Below, piece after piece: positions 25,105 through 34,652 of a stretch of DNA of 64,000 nt (the first letter of the stretch is position 1; each line of letters begins with the position of its first letter). The notes under the pieces were generated by a model. The model worked only from the letters and a program-made list of their open reading frames with translations, was not told where the DNA came from and searched no databases. The stretch is from Pirellula sp. (GTDB taxonomy: Bacteria; Planctomycetota; Planctomycetia; Pirellulales; Pirellulaceae). Location: NCBI GenBank assembly GCA_021300155.1, contig JAJTID010000097.1, forward strand, positions 33,675 through 97,674, read 5' to 3'. A program made the translations under genes and the position numbers.

Positions 25105-25962
25105 ATGGCAAAAATAGGTGCTCACATGAGTGTAGCCGGCGGGTTCTACAAAGCGGTAGAAGCGGCCAAGGCTCTTCACATGGACGTGGTCCAAATCTTC
25201 ACGAAGAATAACAACCAATGGGCAGCCAAACCCATCACATCCGAAGACGAGAAGCTTTTTCACGATGCATTGAAGTCGACCGGCGTCACGCGACCGTTGG
25301 CTCATGCATCGTATCTGATCAACCTCGCTTCTCCGAAAGAGGAACTATGGGAAAAATCGATCGATGGCATGGTGATCGAATGGCAGCGTGCGGATCAACT
25401 GGAACTCGATGGAGTTGTCATGCACCCAGGGGCATTTGTCGAGTCCAATGAAGAGATCGGACTTCGCCGCATCATCGATGGCTTGAACAGGGTGCACGAG
25501 AAAGCAAATCCGAAACGAGCATGGCTGCTATTAGAAAACACGGCAGGCCAAGGTTCGACGCTCGGCTGGAACATGGAGCAGTTAGGATTCCTCCTTTCGG
25601 AAACAGGGGAGTCGATGCAAATCGGAATTTGTTTCGATACGTGCCATGCGCATGCGGCCGGTTACGACATGTCGACCTCGGAAGGGATGAAGGCTTGGGA
25701 AAAAGACGCAAAGAAGCATGGAGTTCTTGACGCTATTCGCGCCCTGCATTTGAACGATAGCAAGAAGCCATGCGGATCGAGAGTGGATCGGCACGAACAT
25801 ATTGGCTTTGGCTCCATAGGATTGGAAGGTTTCCAACGGGTCTTGAAACACAAAGTTCTCAAACAGCATCCCATGTACTTGGAAACAGACAAAGCAACCA
25901 ACGACGAAGGTGTAGAATGGGACTTAATCAACATGCAAACATTACGCAATCTAGACATTTGA
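25105..25962 (+). CDS. nfo: endonuclease IV (AP endonuclease)
   Basis: A 285-residue TIM-barrel, three-metal AP endonuclease of base-excision repair. Metal ligands expected from the family are visible: H68 (LAHASY), H107 (VMHPGA), the Glu in LLENTAG (near 144), the Asp/His in DTCHAHAAG (near 178-186), the His in LHLNDSK, the Asp and His in DRHEHIGFG (near 227-235) and the Glu in LETDK (near 262). The start at 25105 (MAKIGAHMS) matches the family N-terminus; in-frame sequence further upstream does not. It is followed after 13 bases by a small membrane protein. Confidence 0.96.
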   Translation: MAKIGAHMSVAGGFYKAVEAAKALHMDVVQIFTKNNNQWAAKPITSEDEKLFHDALKSTGVTRPLAHASYLINLASPKEELWEKSIDGMVIEWQRADQLELDGVVMHPGAFVESNEEIGLRRIIDGLNRVHEKANPKRAWLLLENTAGQGSTLGWNMEQLGFLLSETGESMQIGICFDTCHAHAAGYDMSTSEGMKAWEKDAKKHGVLDAIRALHLNDSKKPCGSRVDRHEHIGFGSIGLEGFQRVLKHKVLKQHPMYLETDKATNDEGVEWDLINMQTLRNLDI

Positions 25963-25975
25963 GACAGAGCTTCTC

Positions 25976-26440
25976 ATGAACGAATCAGCGATTAATCCTT
26001 ACGAAGCTCCTGTTTCTGAAGATCCTAGATCATTAGGAATCAGCCAGGGCGAACTGATCAGCTATTTCATTTGCGCGCTGATTCAATGCGGAGTTGCGAC
26101 ATGGTTGCATACTCTGTGGATGAATAATCCGAAATCAAACATGGCAAAGGTGCTTGATGACCCGTGGGATTGGGGTGTAGCTGGTGTTGCTTATTGTTTG
26201 CTCTTTATTATCCTAAACCTGTGCGTCGTAAAGATGCGTCGTGTTCGCGAAGGTGATCACCCAGGTATCGACAATTACCTTCGGTTGGCAGTGCTGTTTG
26301 TAGTGCTATTGGTCGCTGCCGTTTTCGCTATCTTCGGATTCGCGATGGCATTGGGAAGTTCACAAGCGGCCTACTTCATGTGGTCGCTATCAGGGCTGAC
26401 ATTGCTGTCGTTGCCATGGAATTGGACCCGATCTTCCTAG
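25976..26440 (+). CDS. hypothetical small membrane protein
   Basis: A 154-residue protein with four hydrophobic helices (about residues 25-46, 66-85, 100-122 and 128-146). The N-terminal NPYEAP motif is a short signature I associate with many planctomycete membrane proteins of unknown function; a related NPYAVS occurs in the protein at 40.6-41.1 kb. It starts 13 bases after nfo and ends 30 bases before a sulfatase, all on the same strand, but no functional link is apparent. Confidence 0.75.
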   Translation: MNESAINPYEAPVSEDPRSLGISQGELISYFICALIQCGVATWLHTLWMNNPKSNMAKVLDDPWDWGVAGVAYCLLFIILNLCVVKMRRVREGDHPGIDNYLRLAVLFVVLLVAAVFAIFGFAMALGSSQAAYFMWSLSGLTLLSLPWNWTRSS

Positions 26441-26470
26441 ACATCATGAATTCAGAATCGAAATGGTGAA

Positions 26471-27994
26471 ATGATTCGACTCCTCTCCGTTGCCTTGATA
26501 CTCATATCCGCCCATGCAGTCAACGCGGCAGAAAAGCCGAACATCATCGTGATCATGGCGGATGATCTCGGATATGGTGACGTATCATGTTATGGTGCGA
26601 CAGCAATCCAGACGCCGGCGATCGATCGATTGGCCAACGAGGGTGTTCGTTTCACGAGCGGTTATTGCTCGGCGTCGACATGTACGCCGACTCGATTCTC
26701 TCTGTTGACTGGCACCTATGCCTTTCGACAAAAAGGGACCGGCATTGCACCACCGAACGGCCCTGCCATTATTCGCCCGGGGACAGACACGCTCCCATCG
26801 ATTCTTAAGCGAGCAGGGTATGCAACGGCGGTCATTGGCAAGTGGCATTTGGGGCTTGGTGACACGGCTCCAGATTGGAATGGGGAGCTGAAGCCAGGGC
26901 CACTTGAAATCGGATTCGATCATTGTTTTTTATTGCCAACGACCAACGACCGCGTACCTCAGGTTTATGTCGAAGATCGGCGTGTCAAGAATCTCGATCC
27001 GAAAGATCCGTTATGGGTCGGGAGCGACAAACCATCGGAAGACCATCCGACTGGTATCACCCATCGAAGCACATTGAAGATGGACTGGTCCCATGGACAC
27101 AATCAAACCATACACAATGGAATTAGCCGAATCGGCTTCTACACAGGTGGAAACAAAGCTAGGTTTCGCGACGAAGACGTGGCCGATCGATGGGTTACGG
27201 AATCCAATCGTTGGATCGAAGCCAACCAAGATCGACCTTTCTTCCTCTTCTTTGCTTCTCAAGACATCCATGTTCCTCGCATCGCGCACGAACGATTTCA
27301 GGGCAAATCCGAACTTGGCCCTCGCGGTGATTGCATCTTGCAACTCGACTGGTGTGTTGGTGAATTGACAAAAACCATCGAACGGCTCGGGCTCTCCAAA
27401 AACACATTGTTCGTTTTTTGCTCGGACAACGGTCCTGTCCTCGACGATGGCTACAAAGATGATGCCGTGGAAAAACTAGGTACCCACGAACCGGCAGGCC
27501 CTTTTCGTGGAGGCAAGTACAGCGTTTGGGAGGGAGGAACGCGAACTCCTTTCATCACTCGATGGCTGGGAAAGATTTCACCAACCGTTTCGAACGAAGT
27601 TGTTTGTACGATCGACTTGGCAGCCAGTTTCGCATCTCTCTCAGGGCAAACGCTACCGCGAGAGTCTTGCCTTGATAGCTTGGATGTCAGTGCTGCCTTG
27701 CTGGGTAAAGCGGGAGCGACTGGGCGTGATCATTTGATACAACAGGATAACGGCAGCGCAAACTATGGCTTGCGCTCGGGGGAATGGAAACTTGTGCGCC
27801 TCAAACAGCGAGGCAAGTCACAAGCGACGGTGAGCCTTAAGGAACAAGCCATGCCCAAGGGACTACACAGCTTGTATCGACTCACCGATGATCCAGGCGA
27901 GCAAAAAGATTTATCTGCCGAAAATCCAGAGACCGTCCAACGATTGACTAAAATGCTGGACAAGATGATCAATGACGGCAGAAGCCGCCAGTAG
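26471..27994 (+). CDS. sulfatase (formylglycine type), secreted
   Basis: A 507-residue alkaline-phosphatase-superfamily sulfatase. The signal peptide ends near residue 19 (VNA/AEKP). Metal Asp residues are in MADDLGYGD (D31, D32). The sulfatase signature CTPTRFSLLTG starts at C71, which a formylglycine-generating enzyme would convert. GKWHLGLGD and the CSDNGP metal motif (near 317) follow. Family members remove sulfate from polysaccharides or small molecules in the periplasm. The substrate is unknown. The C-terminal part (DLSAENPETVQRL) has the usual short beta-domain. A second sulfatase follows 79 bases downstream; the two are diverged. Confidence 0.95.
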   Translation: MIRLLSVALILISAHAVNAAEKPNIIVIMADDLGYGDVSCYGATAIQTPAIDRLANEGVRFTSGYCSASTCTPTRFSLLTGTYAFRQKGTGIAPPNGPAIIRPGTDTLPSILKRAGYATAVIGKWHLGLGDTAPDWNGELKPGPLEIGFDHCFLLPTTNDRVPQVYVEDRRVKNLDPKDPLWVGSDKPSEDHPTGITHRSTLKMDWSHGHNQTIHNGISRIGFYTGGNKARFRDEDVADRWVTESNRWIEANQDRPFFLFFASQDIHVPRIAHERFQGKSELGPRGDCILQLDWCVGELTKTIERLGLSKNTLFVFCSDNGPVLDDGYKDDAVEKLGTHEPAGPFRGGKYSVWEGGTRTPFITRWLGKISPTVSNEVVCTIDLAASFASLSGQTLPRESCLDSLDVSAALLGKAGATGRDHLIQQDNGSANYGLRSGEWKLVRLKQRGKSQATVSLKEQAMPKGLHSLYRLTDDPGEQKDLSAENPETVQRLTKMLDKMINDGRSRQ

Positions 27995-28073
27995 TCAACG
28001 AGATTTAGTCTGTGCCAAAGGTATGTGTATCAACGGTACGTATTGCAAACAACGGTTCGATGAATTCTAAGCC

Positions 28074-29495
28074 ATGAGTAATTGTTCCATGCGTCTATTC
28101 CTAATCTGTGTGTTGTTCGTCCTAGGTCTAGGAACGAATCGATCGAGTGCAGCATCCACGAGCGAGCGGCCACCGAACATTGTGATTATCTTTTGCGATG
28201 ATCTTGGTTGGGGGGACTTGGGATGTTTTGGTAACCCAACGATTCGAACTCCAAATCTAGATCGAATGGCTGCCGAAGGGCAAAGATGGACACAGTTTTA
28301 CGTCGCAGCTCCCGTTTGCACCCCGAGCCGAGCCGCACTCATGACAGGGCGATTACCCATTCGAAACGGAATGACAGGCAAGCGGGCCGTGTTGTTTCCA
28401 AATTCTGGTGGTGGATTGCGTCCTGAAGAAATCACTCTGCCTGAGCTTCTCAAACAAAAGAACTATGCCACCGGAATGTTCGGAAAATGGCACCTAGGAC
28501 ATTTGCCAAAGTACCTGCCTACATCCCAGGGGTTTGATACCTATTTTGGTATCCCGTATTCGAACGACATGGACAAAGTTGGAGGACCTGGCTATCGCGC
28601 AGAAGCGGCGAAGGATCCAGACTATTACCCCAACGCCGCGCACTTCAATGTGCCGCTGATGCGTGGTATGGAAATCATCGAACGCCCTGCCGATCAAAAC
28701 ACCATAACCAGACGTTACACCGAAGAAGCCATTCAGTTCATTCGCGACAAAAAAGACCAACCTTTTTTTGTCTACCTACCTCACTCGATGCCGCATATCC
28801 CCTTGTTTGCCTCGGAGGAGTTTCGGGGCAAGTCGAAACGCGGCTTGTACGGCGACGTGGTCGAGGAGATCGATGCCAATGTCGGAAAGGTTCTCGATAC
28901 ATTGAGAGAACTGAAAATCGAAGAGAATACGCTGGTCATGTTCAGTTCGGACAATGGCCCTTGGTTGAGCTTTGAAACGCATGGTGGTTCTGCTGGAGCA
29001 TTACGAGCAGGCAAAGGCACTACTTTTGAAGGAGGGCAGCGTGTTCCGACGATCTTCTGGTGGCCTGGAAAAGTCAAGCCAGGCATCGTTCATGAACTCG
29101 GTTCGACTCTCGACATGATGGCGACGGTGGCTTCCTTGACCAGTACCAATGCACCTACGGATCGCAAGCTCGATTCGTACAACTTAGCTCCGACACTCTT
29201 GGGGACTGGGGGCAGCCCGCGCAAGGAGATGTTTTATTGGACCAACGCGGAGCTGCATGCCGTTCGATCTGGTCCGTGGAAGCTTCACGTGAAGATGCGA
29301 GAGCCGATCAACTATGGGAAAGAAGTCGTGCTATCCAAACCCGAGCTGTATCACGTCGAACGGGACATCTCGGAATCGTATAATGTTGCAGATCAGCATC
29401 CTGAAATTGTCGATCGACTCTTGGCAATGATGAAGGCGCATCAATCCGACATCGAACCCCACGAAGACATGCTCGCTATTCCATTGCCTAACTAA
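28074..29495 (+). CDS. sulfatase (formylglycine type), secreted
   Basis: A 473-residue arylsulfatase A-like enzyme. The signal peptide is within the first 27 residues; the start may be ATG 28074 or the in-frame ATG 28089, which gives a more standard signal peptide. Metal Asp residues lie in FCDDLGWGD (D42, D43). The signature VCTPSRAALMTGR places the formylglycine Cys at C82. GMFGKWHLGH and FSSDNGPW follow, then TFEGGQRVP, a common family element. It probably shares a transcript with the upstream sulfatase. No formylglycine-generating or anaerobic maturation gene lies in the window. Confidence 0.95.
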   Translation: MSNCSMRLFLICVLFVLGLGTNRSSAASTSERPPNIVIIFCDDLGWGDLGCFGNPTIRTPNLDRMAAEGQRWTQFYVAAPVCTPSRAALMTGRLPIRNGMTGKRAVLFPNSGGGLRPEEITLPELLKQKNYATGMFGKWHLGHLPKYLPTSQGFDTYFGIPYSNDMDKVGGPGYRAEAAKDPDYYPNAAHFNVPLMRGMEIIERPADQNTITRRYTEEAIQFIRDKKDQPFFVYLPHSMPHIPLFASEEFRGKSKRGLYGDVVEEIDANVGKVLDTLRELKIEENTLVMFSSDNGPWLSFETHGGSAGALRAGKGTTFEGGQRVPTIFWWPGKVKPGIVHELGSTLDMMATVASLTSTNAPTDRKLDSYNLAPTLLGTGGSPRKEMFYWTNAELHAVRSGPWKLHVKMREPINYGKEVVLSKPELYHVERDISESYNVADQHPEIVDRLLAMMKAHQSDIEPHEDMLAIPLPN

Positions 29496-29514
29496 CCAAT
29501 AGCCCTACTTGGTA

Positions 29515-29856
29515 CTGTGGGATAAGCTTCCAGCTAATCAGGTCAACTGTGGGATAAGCTTCCAGCTTGTTTATACCCCACATCTTTTTTGACCCCCACG
29601 AGCTTGTCTCGTGGGTGAATAAGGTTCGCAAGCTAGACACCGACGCCCTCCCAGTCCGCCGAATTTAACTTGTGCTCGCCGCTTGAAGCGGCGAGCACAA
29701 GTTAAACTCGGAAGATTGCGCAAATCGCGGCTTGTCTCTAGCTTGCCAACCGTGGCTTCCTGCCAGACGAGCTGGCAGGGGAGCAATACATGATAACTTG
29801 TGGGGTATAAATGATCTTCCAGCTTGTCAGCTCAGCTGTGGAATAAGCTTCCAGCT
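29515..29856. repeat. nested palindromic/direct-repeat block after the sulfatases
   Basis: The core is bounded by a perfect 13-base inverted repeat, TTTATACCCCACA (29570-29582) and TGTGGGGTATAAA (29799-29811). Inside are CCCACGAG/CTCGTGGG (29595-29615), a 43-base perfect palindrome (29664-29706) and CCTGCCAG/CTGGCAGG (29759-29779). Outside the core lie three copies of a 21-base direct repeat (29515-29535, 29547-29567 and, with one change, 29836-29856) plus a partial copy near 29812-29825. No coding sequence is present. The bounded structure suggests a MITE-like or REP-type element. Confidence 0.75.
29664..29706. repeat. 43-bp perfect palindrome
   Basis: Two 21-base arms are exactly complementary around a single central G at 29685. 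The outer part is TTTAACTTG and the inner part is GCCGCTT. It lies in the middle of the inverted-repeat-bounded block at 29570-29811. Confidence 0.9.
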
Positions 29857-29875
29857 TGTCAAAAATCTGCATAGT

Positions 29876-32323
29876 CTATTCTTCAGGGGCCACTTTCCCA
29901 TGATTCAAGAAGACCGCATTGGTCGCTTCGCTGCGGCCTTGTGCGATGTCAAGCTTGCCATCAGCGTTGACATCGCCTAACGCAATGCCGTAGACCGCAC
30001 CGTTGCTATCCCCGAATGACACTTCAAAAAACGCGGTTCCGCTGCCATCATTCAGGAAGACTCGCGAGCCACCTTTGGCATAGCCGATTACCAAATCAAG
30101 CTTGCTGTCTTGATTCATATCACCTGTCGCGATGGCATACGGAATAAGCGATGCATTGCCAACTGCGATTGTCTTGGGGAAGATTCCCTTTCCATCGTTG
30201 ATGCAGATCATCGCTCCCAGTCGATCATCTCCAAAAATCAAATCCATCGCCCCATCGCCATTGAGATCTCCAGCGGCACAGCCTCGTGTGGACGAAATGG
30301 GTGGACCAAAATTCGTTGACTTCTCAAAGTTCATTTCTCCGTCGTTGAACAAAACTTTGCTAACCCCTGCGTCTCGATGAGGAACCGCTAGATCGATTAG
30401 TCCGTCGCCATTGAAATCGGCAGCCAGAATTGTCGTCGCAGACTCCGATGGGATAACGATCCAGCGGTCTGTGGCAAAGTTGCCAGCACCATCGTTGAGG
30501 ATGATGTAACTGCAACTCTTGCGATTGGCGACAACCAGATCGGGAAAGCGGTCTCCGTTGATGTCGACCAACGTTGTGTTACGGGTATTCCAGTTAGGTT
30601 CACCCCACGAACCTGAAAGAACAAAGTTCGCTTTGCCATCGTTTCGATAAACAATTTTTCCGTCAGGGCTATCGTTGCTTACGACAACGTCGAGGTCACC
30701 ATCTCCGTCAATATCACCAAGCGCAGCGGAATAAGTCCTATCTTGGCGATCGCCTAATGTTCGGCTCTCACCGAAATTTCCCCTGCCATCGTTGAGCAGA
30801 ACTCGATTATGGAGCGGCCAGTGCCTGCCTTTGGCGAGCACGATATCGAGGTCGCCATCACTGTCCAGATCGCCGATACTCGCATTGGCGGATGTTTCGG
30901 CGGTGTTTTCCAGATCCACTTGCTTGAACATGCTGCGATCGGTTGGCTGAACCCCCTCGTTCTTGCTGATTGCTTTTGGTGTTAGAACTGGAGCCGCGTT
31001 GTCTCGAATGCAGTAGAGTTTACTCCAGCTTCTCAGGAAAAGTTGATCATCTACGGCGACAGGCGAAGCATCGATCACATCATCCAATGCGTTGACAGCG
31101 ACAATGTCTAGGTTCTCGTTGTCCTTGACGACTACCGTGGTCCCTTCGCGACCTGTGTAGTAGAAATGCCCGTTTGCCAGCAAGGGAGAAGCGTAAAGAG
31201 ATCGAACTCCCGTGAGCCGTTTTCGTTCGAGAAGCGATTTTCCTGAAATTGCATCCAAGCAAGTCAGGACGTCGGTATTGCCGGCTGTGAATAACAGCCG
31301 TGTTCCACTCAGGATCGGCGACGGAACGTAAGGAGTTCCTTGATTCACTTTCCAAGAGATCGTTGCGCTATCGGTCACATTACCACGCGAGCTCAACGGG
31401 ATCGAACAAGCGAGCGATCCACGATAGCCACTCATGCATATCGCGTTGTCTCGAAAACGAAGCGGCGTTGGAATCGCATTGGTGGTCTGGCCACCGCACT
31501 CCCACAATATCGCTCCATCCTTCGCGTCATAGCTTTTGACAGATCCCGTTCCGTTGACGATCACTTGTTGTTTGCCTTCAAAGGTTGTAACGAACGGGGT
31601 GTTCCATGACGTCACCTCGCCGGGGCGATCGACTTTCCATCGCGTCTGTCCGGTGCGTTTGTCGACGGCGACGATAAAGGAGTCTTCTTCTTGATCCCAA
31701 TTGACAATCAATGATTCGTCGGTCAGTACTGGTGTGACTGCTTCGCCCCAGCCGTTTCTGGTTCGCATGTCACCGAGATCTAATTGCCAAACCAATTCTC
31801 CTTGAAGGGAATAGCAAAAAACACCACGTGATCCGAAGGAGAAGTAGAGTCTTTCTCCATCGGTCGTGGGCGATCCTGCGGCATAAGTGTTCGTATCATG
31901 TTTCCCTTCGTGAGGGACTTGTTCAGCAGCAATCTTCTGCCACAGTATTTTTCCAGACTCGCGATCGATACTGGTGACAACGAACTGATAAAAGAATTCG
32001 TCGGGAACCGTTTTGGCTCGCGAGTCATTGATGACCGCTGTCGGGCTTTTCCGATCGGTCTTGATTGCGGACAACACGAAGACTTGATTGCCGAACACGA
32101 TGGGGGTTGCGGAACCATCGCCCGGTAATGGTGCAGCCCAGGCGATATTGGTTTGTTTGTCCCAATGAACGGGAGGTTGGGCGTTTGTGCCAGCAAGCCC
32201 ATCAGCAGTCGGTCCGCGCCAATGCATCCAGTTTTCTTTTGCGTTTGCAAATTGAATGGGCATCAAAAGAGTTGGCACCAAAAACAGAGGCAAAGCCATC
32301 CAGCCAATTAGTCGATTCCTCAT
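29876..32323 (-). CDS. secreted protein with PQQ-like beta-propeller and FG-GAP/VCBS repeats
   Basis: An 815-residue exported protein. The signal peptide ends near residue 28 (ANA/KENW). The N-terminal half (about 30-440) is a PQQ-enzyme-like beta-propeller: WMHWRGPTADG, DRESGKILWQK, DKRTGQTRWKV, DAKDGAILWECGG, DAISGKSLLER. The C-terminal half (about 480-815) has seven calcium-binding FG-GAP repeats with cores such as DLDSDGDLDIVLA, DIDGDGDLDVVVS, DINGDRFPDLVVA, DFNGDGLIDLAVP, DLNGDGAMDLIFG, DMNQDSKLDLVIG and DVNADGKLDIAQG. No catalytic residues of quinoprotein dehydrogenases are evident, so a binding or scaffolding role is more likely. Single gene. Confidence 0.9.
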   Translation of the reverse strand: MRNRLIGWMALPLFLVPTLLMPIQFANAKENWMHWRGPTADGLAGTNAQPPVHWDKQTNIAWAAPLPGDGSATPIVFGNQVFVLSAIKTDRKSPTAVINDSRAKTVPDEFFYQFVVTSIDRESGKILWQKIAAEQVPHEGKHDTNTYAAGSPTTDGERLYFSFGSRGVFCYSLQGELVWQLDLGDMRTRNGWGEAVTPVLTDESLIVNWDQEEDSFIVAVDKRTGQTRWKVDRPGEVTSWNTPFVTTFEGKQQVIVNGTGSVKSYDAKDGAILWECGGQTTNAIPTPLRFRDNAICMSGYRGSLACSIPLSSRGNVTDSATISWKVNQGTPYVPSPILSGTRLLFTAGNTDVLTCLDAISGKSLLERKRLTGVRSLYASPLLANGHFYYTGREGTTVVVKDNENLDIVAVNALDDVIDASPVAVDDQLFLRSWSKLYCIRDNAAPVLTPKAISKNEGVQPTDRSMFKQVDLENTAETSANASIGDLDSDGDLDIVLAKGRHWPLHNRVLLNDGRGNFGESRTLGDRQDRTYSAALGDIDGDGDLDVVVSNDSPDGKIVYRNDGKANFVLSGSWGEPNWNTRNTTLVDINGDRFPDLVVANRKSCSYIILNDGAGNFATDRWIVIPSESATTILAADFNGDGLIDLAVPHRDAGVSKVLFNDGEMNFEKSTNFGPPISSTRGCAAGDLNGDGAMDLIFGDDRLGAMICINDGKGIFPKTIAVGNASLIPYAIATGDMNQDSKLDLVIGYAKGGSRVFLNDGSGTAFFEVSFGDSNGAVYGIALGDVNADGKLDIAQGRSEATNAVFLNHGKVAPEE

Positions 32324-32650
32324 ATTCGTTCCGGCGATCTCGTCCAGTGGAAGGTGATAGTCACAGCGTGCAGCGGGGCAAGTTTAGCATGACGGGTTAG
32401 TCAACGTTCACGCAAAATTATGAGTGGCGATCCCGCATCCTGGGCAAAAGGTGAGCGAAATCGACCTAAACGAAAGAAAAACGGTGAGCGAAACAAGTTT
32501 TGTGTTTTTTTGCAAATTTCCGTCTCCTTGAGGGCTGTTAATGTTGACATCTACCCCTTCGAGCTCCGAAAATGGAAAGATAGGTTGGATGTATTTTTGG
32601 TTCAGAGCATTTCGCTTTGAGCTTGTTTTTTTTTGAGAGGCAGGTGTGTT
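32324..32650. other. intergenic region upstream of the DUF1559 gene
   Basis: No gene is recognised. A short direct repeat GGTGAGCGAAA occurs twice (near 32449 and 32484), and a T-run (eight T) lies near 32626. The region presumably holds the divergent promoters of the PQQ/FG-GAP gene and the DUF1559 gene. Confidence 0.4.
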
Positions 32651-33688
32651 ATGAGATTTAGGTACCGTGTGGGTTTCACATTGGTCGAACTTTTGGTGGT
32701 TATCGCAATTATTGGAATCCTAGTTGGATTGTTGTTACCAGCAGTACAGGCAGCTCGAGAGGCAGCACGCCGAATGCAGTGCAGCAACAATCTCAAAAAT
32801 ATCGCGTTGGCAATGCACAACTATGAAAGTGCTTACAAGATGTTCCCTGCCGGCGTAACTTCTTGGCGTGGTCGTTGCGTCGGTGCAACAAACACAAATT
32901 CAGGCACAGACGGCGAACAGAATAATCAGTTCTGTGATGGTATGTGGAGCTGGTCGGCACATGTGTTGCCATTCATGGAGGCCAATGCACTTTACCAGCA
33001 GATAAACTTCAACAATCGTCCTTGGACTTCGGAACGAGGAGACGCATGGTTTTACACAACTGGGCCAGACAATACTGCAAGCTCGTTGGTGAATCAACAA
33101 GTTTCCCGTTTGGCTCCTCCGAGCTTCCAATGCCCGAGCACGCCGCAACTCGGTGAGTTGGGTGGCTTTAAAGACTATGCCATGAATGCTGGTCAAGGAC
33201 AGAGCACTGCGGCTGCTCCCTATACCGGTGGCAACAATCTTAGTTCTTGTTGTCCCGAGCGAGCGGTAACCGCAAACGGAATCGGCTACAAAAACCGCAA
33301 TGTAAAACTGGGTCAGATTTCAGATGGAACTTCAAACACGTTTCTATTGGTAGAACAAGCAAAGTCGATTCCAAAGTGGAGATTTCCTACAAACCCGATG
33401 TTTTGGACTAACCATCAGTCTCAAGGGTTATCGTTGAGCAATCAAGGAAGCACCCCTTTGCCACCCAACCAAGAACCTGTATTCCAAGTATCTCGTCCAG
33501 GAAGCCCGCTAAGCAATGCTGCGGGAATAGGCTTAGTTGGAAGATGTTCCAGAAGCTTTCATACAGGGGGCATCAACAGTGCGTTGTGTGATGGTAGCGT
33601 GCAGTTCATCTCCAACACGATAGCGACTATTCCATGGCGTGGACTACACACACGCGATGGTGGTGAAGTCGTTTCTATCGAGAACTAG
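32651..33688 (+). CDS. DUF1559 protein with prepilin-type N-terminus
   Basis: A 345-residue pseudopilin-like protein of a family greatly expanded in planctomycetes. The N-terminal GFTLVELLVVIAIIGILVG (residues 9-27) is a type IV prepilin cleavage/methylation signal with the Glu at +5. LLPAVQAAREAARRMQCSNNLKN then leads into the DUF1559 beta-rich domain, and the C-terminal SFHTGGINSALCDGSVQFIS is the family's H-x-GG-x-N motif. The start at 32651 has AGG upstream and gives the standard N-terminus; the frame is open for six more codons. A strong terminator follows at 33720. It pairs with the lipoprotein gene downstream, the usual arrangement in these bacteria. Function is unknown. Confidence 0.95.
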   Translation: MRFRYRVGFTLVELLVVIAIIGILVGLLLPAVQAAREAARRMQCSNNLKNIALAMHNYESAYKMFPAGVTSWRGRCVGATNTNSGTDGEQNNQFCDGMWSWSAHVLPFMEANALYQQINFNNRPWTSERGDAWFYTTGPDNTASSLVNQQVSRLAPPSFQCPSTPQLGELGGFKDYAMNAGQGQSTAAAPYTGGNNLSSCCPERAVTANGIGYKNRNVKLGQISDGTSNTFLLVEQAKSIPKWRFPTNPMFWTNHQSQGLSLSNQGSTPLPPNQEPVFQVSRPGSPLSNAAGIGLVGRCSRSFHTGGINSALCDGSVQFISNTIATIPWRGLHTRDGGEVVSIEN

Positions 33689-33719
33689 TTGCTGACGCGA
33701 GTTAGATTAGAAATCAATC

Positions 33720-33752
33720 GAATGCCTAGCTTCCGGCTAGGCATTCTTGTTT
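33720..33752 (+). terminator. Rho-independent terminator of the DUF1559 gene
   Basis: A perfect 11-base stem GAATGCCTAGC/GCTAGGCATTC (33720-33730 with 33736-33746) has the five-base loop TTCCG and is followed by TTGTTT. It lies 31 bases after the stop codon. Confidence 0.88.
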
Positions 33753-33791
33753 AAATGTCAAGTTATGTTTCCAAATTAAAAGGTTAATCAA

Positions 33792-34214
33792 ATGACCCTC
33801 GGGCGAAGTTATCAGAGTTTTCTTTCGGTTATTTTGTGCTTCGGCTTGCTAGCTTTTTGTGGCTGCGGCGATTCTGGACCGAAGTTGTATAAAGTAAAAG
33901 GAGTTGCAAAACGTAACGGTAAACCTGTTGCGTATCTATACATAAGCTTCATCCCGGACAATGAGCAAACGAAAGCAGCCAGCACAGGAGCTACCGACAA
34001 AGATGGCCGATTCGAAATGCATATTGGAGGAACTCCTGGCGTCTATCCGGGAGAAGTAACAATTACGGCGCATGATCCATTAATCGAGATGGGGAGCAAG
34101 AGTAGTACCGATCCCGACTATCTTGAAGTCATCAAGAAATATGCGCCTGGCAAAAGTCCGATGAAGTTAACTATTGACAAAGACATGCCAGATCTTGAGC
34201 TAAAACTCGACTAG
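33792..34214 (+). CDS. small lipoprotein, DUF1559-associated
   Basis: A 140-residue protein with a signal peptide ending in a Cys-rich lipobox (LLAFCGCGD), so it is likely lipidated at Cys23 or Cys25. The mature part resembles a carboxypeptidase-regulatory-like beta-sandwich: KVKGVAKRNGKPVAYLYISF, STGATDKDGRFEMHI, GVYPGEVTIT. Proteins of this kind routinely sit directly after DUF1559 genes in planctomycetes, which matches the layout here. Function is unknown; a cell-surface partner of the pseudopilin-like protein is the natural guess. Confidence 0.85.
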   Translation: MTLGRSYQSFLSVILCFGLLAFCGCGDSGPKLYKVKGVAKRNGKPVAYLYISFIPDNEQTKAASTGATDKDGRFEMHIGGTPGVYPGEVTITAHDPLIEMGSKSSTDPDYLEVIKKYAPGKSPMKLTIDKDMPDLELKLD

Positions 34215-34652
34215 TACATCTGCTCACGGGCATTGCTCTCGAAAACATGGAAGTCTTTAGCAATCAATCGAGTAGCGGTTGCATGGCCGAAACCGCATGG
34301 CAAAGCACAATCGACTAGCTAGTTCGAGCAATACTGCTATCGAGCGGCGGAGCTAGTTTTTCATGCAACCGAGGACTTTCATGGTTTATCCGTTTTGGTA
34401 TGGCTGTATTGGCTATAGACCTTTACCCGCAGCCAAAAACTTATGGATTCTTCATTGCCATCGCAAGAAATGCAATCCCAACGAGTTACCGCAAAACATG
34501 GCGATATTTTTGGAGAATTTTCTTGACATTTGCAATTCTCATGTTTCAAATACGGCTCAGTAGCGCACCATGTGGATTCGTTGGGAGTCCTTAAATGCCA
34601 TTGTTGGGATTACGGTTTTCGAAATAACCTATTTTGACTGGAGTAGTCAACC
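34215..34652. other. intergenic region, no gene recognised
   Basis: Two short open frames (34363-34563 and 34400-34594, overlapping in different frames) have no ribosome binding site or recognisable sequence. They may be remnants or chance. No repeat or RNA gene is seen. Confidence 0.35.

Noticed and set aside
34363..34594. Two overlapping short open frames in the 34.2-34.65 kb gap
   Set aside because: Different frames, no start signals, no repeat of known domains; treated as chance.
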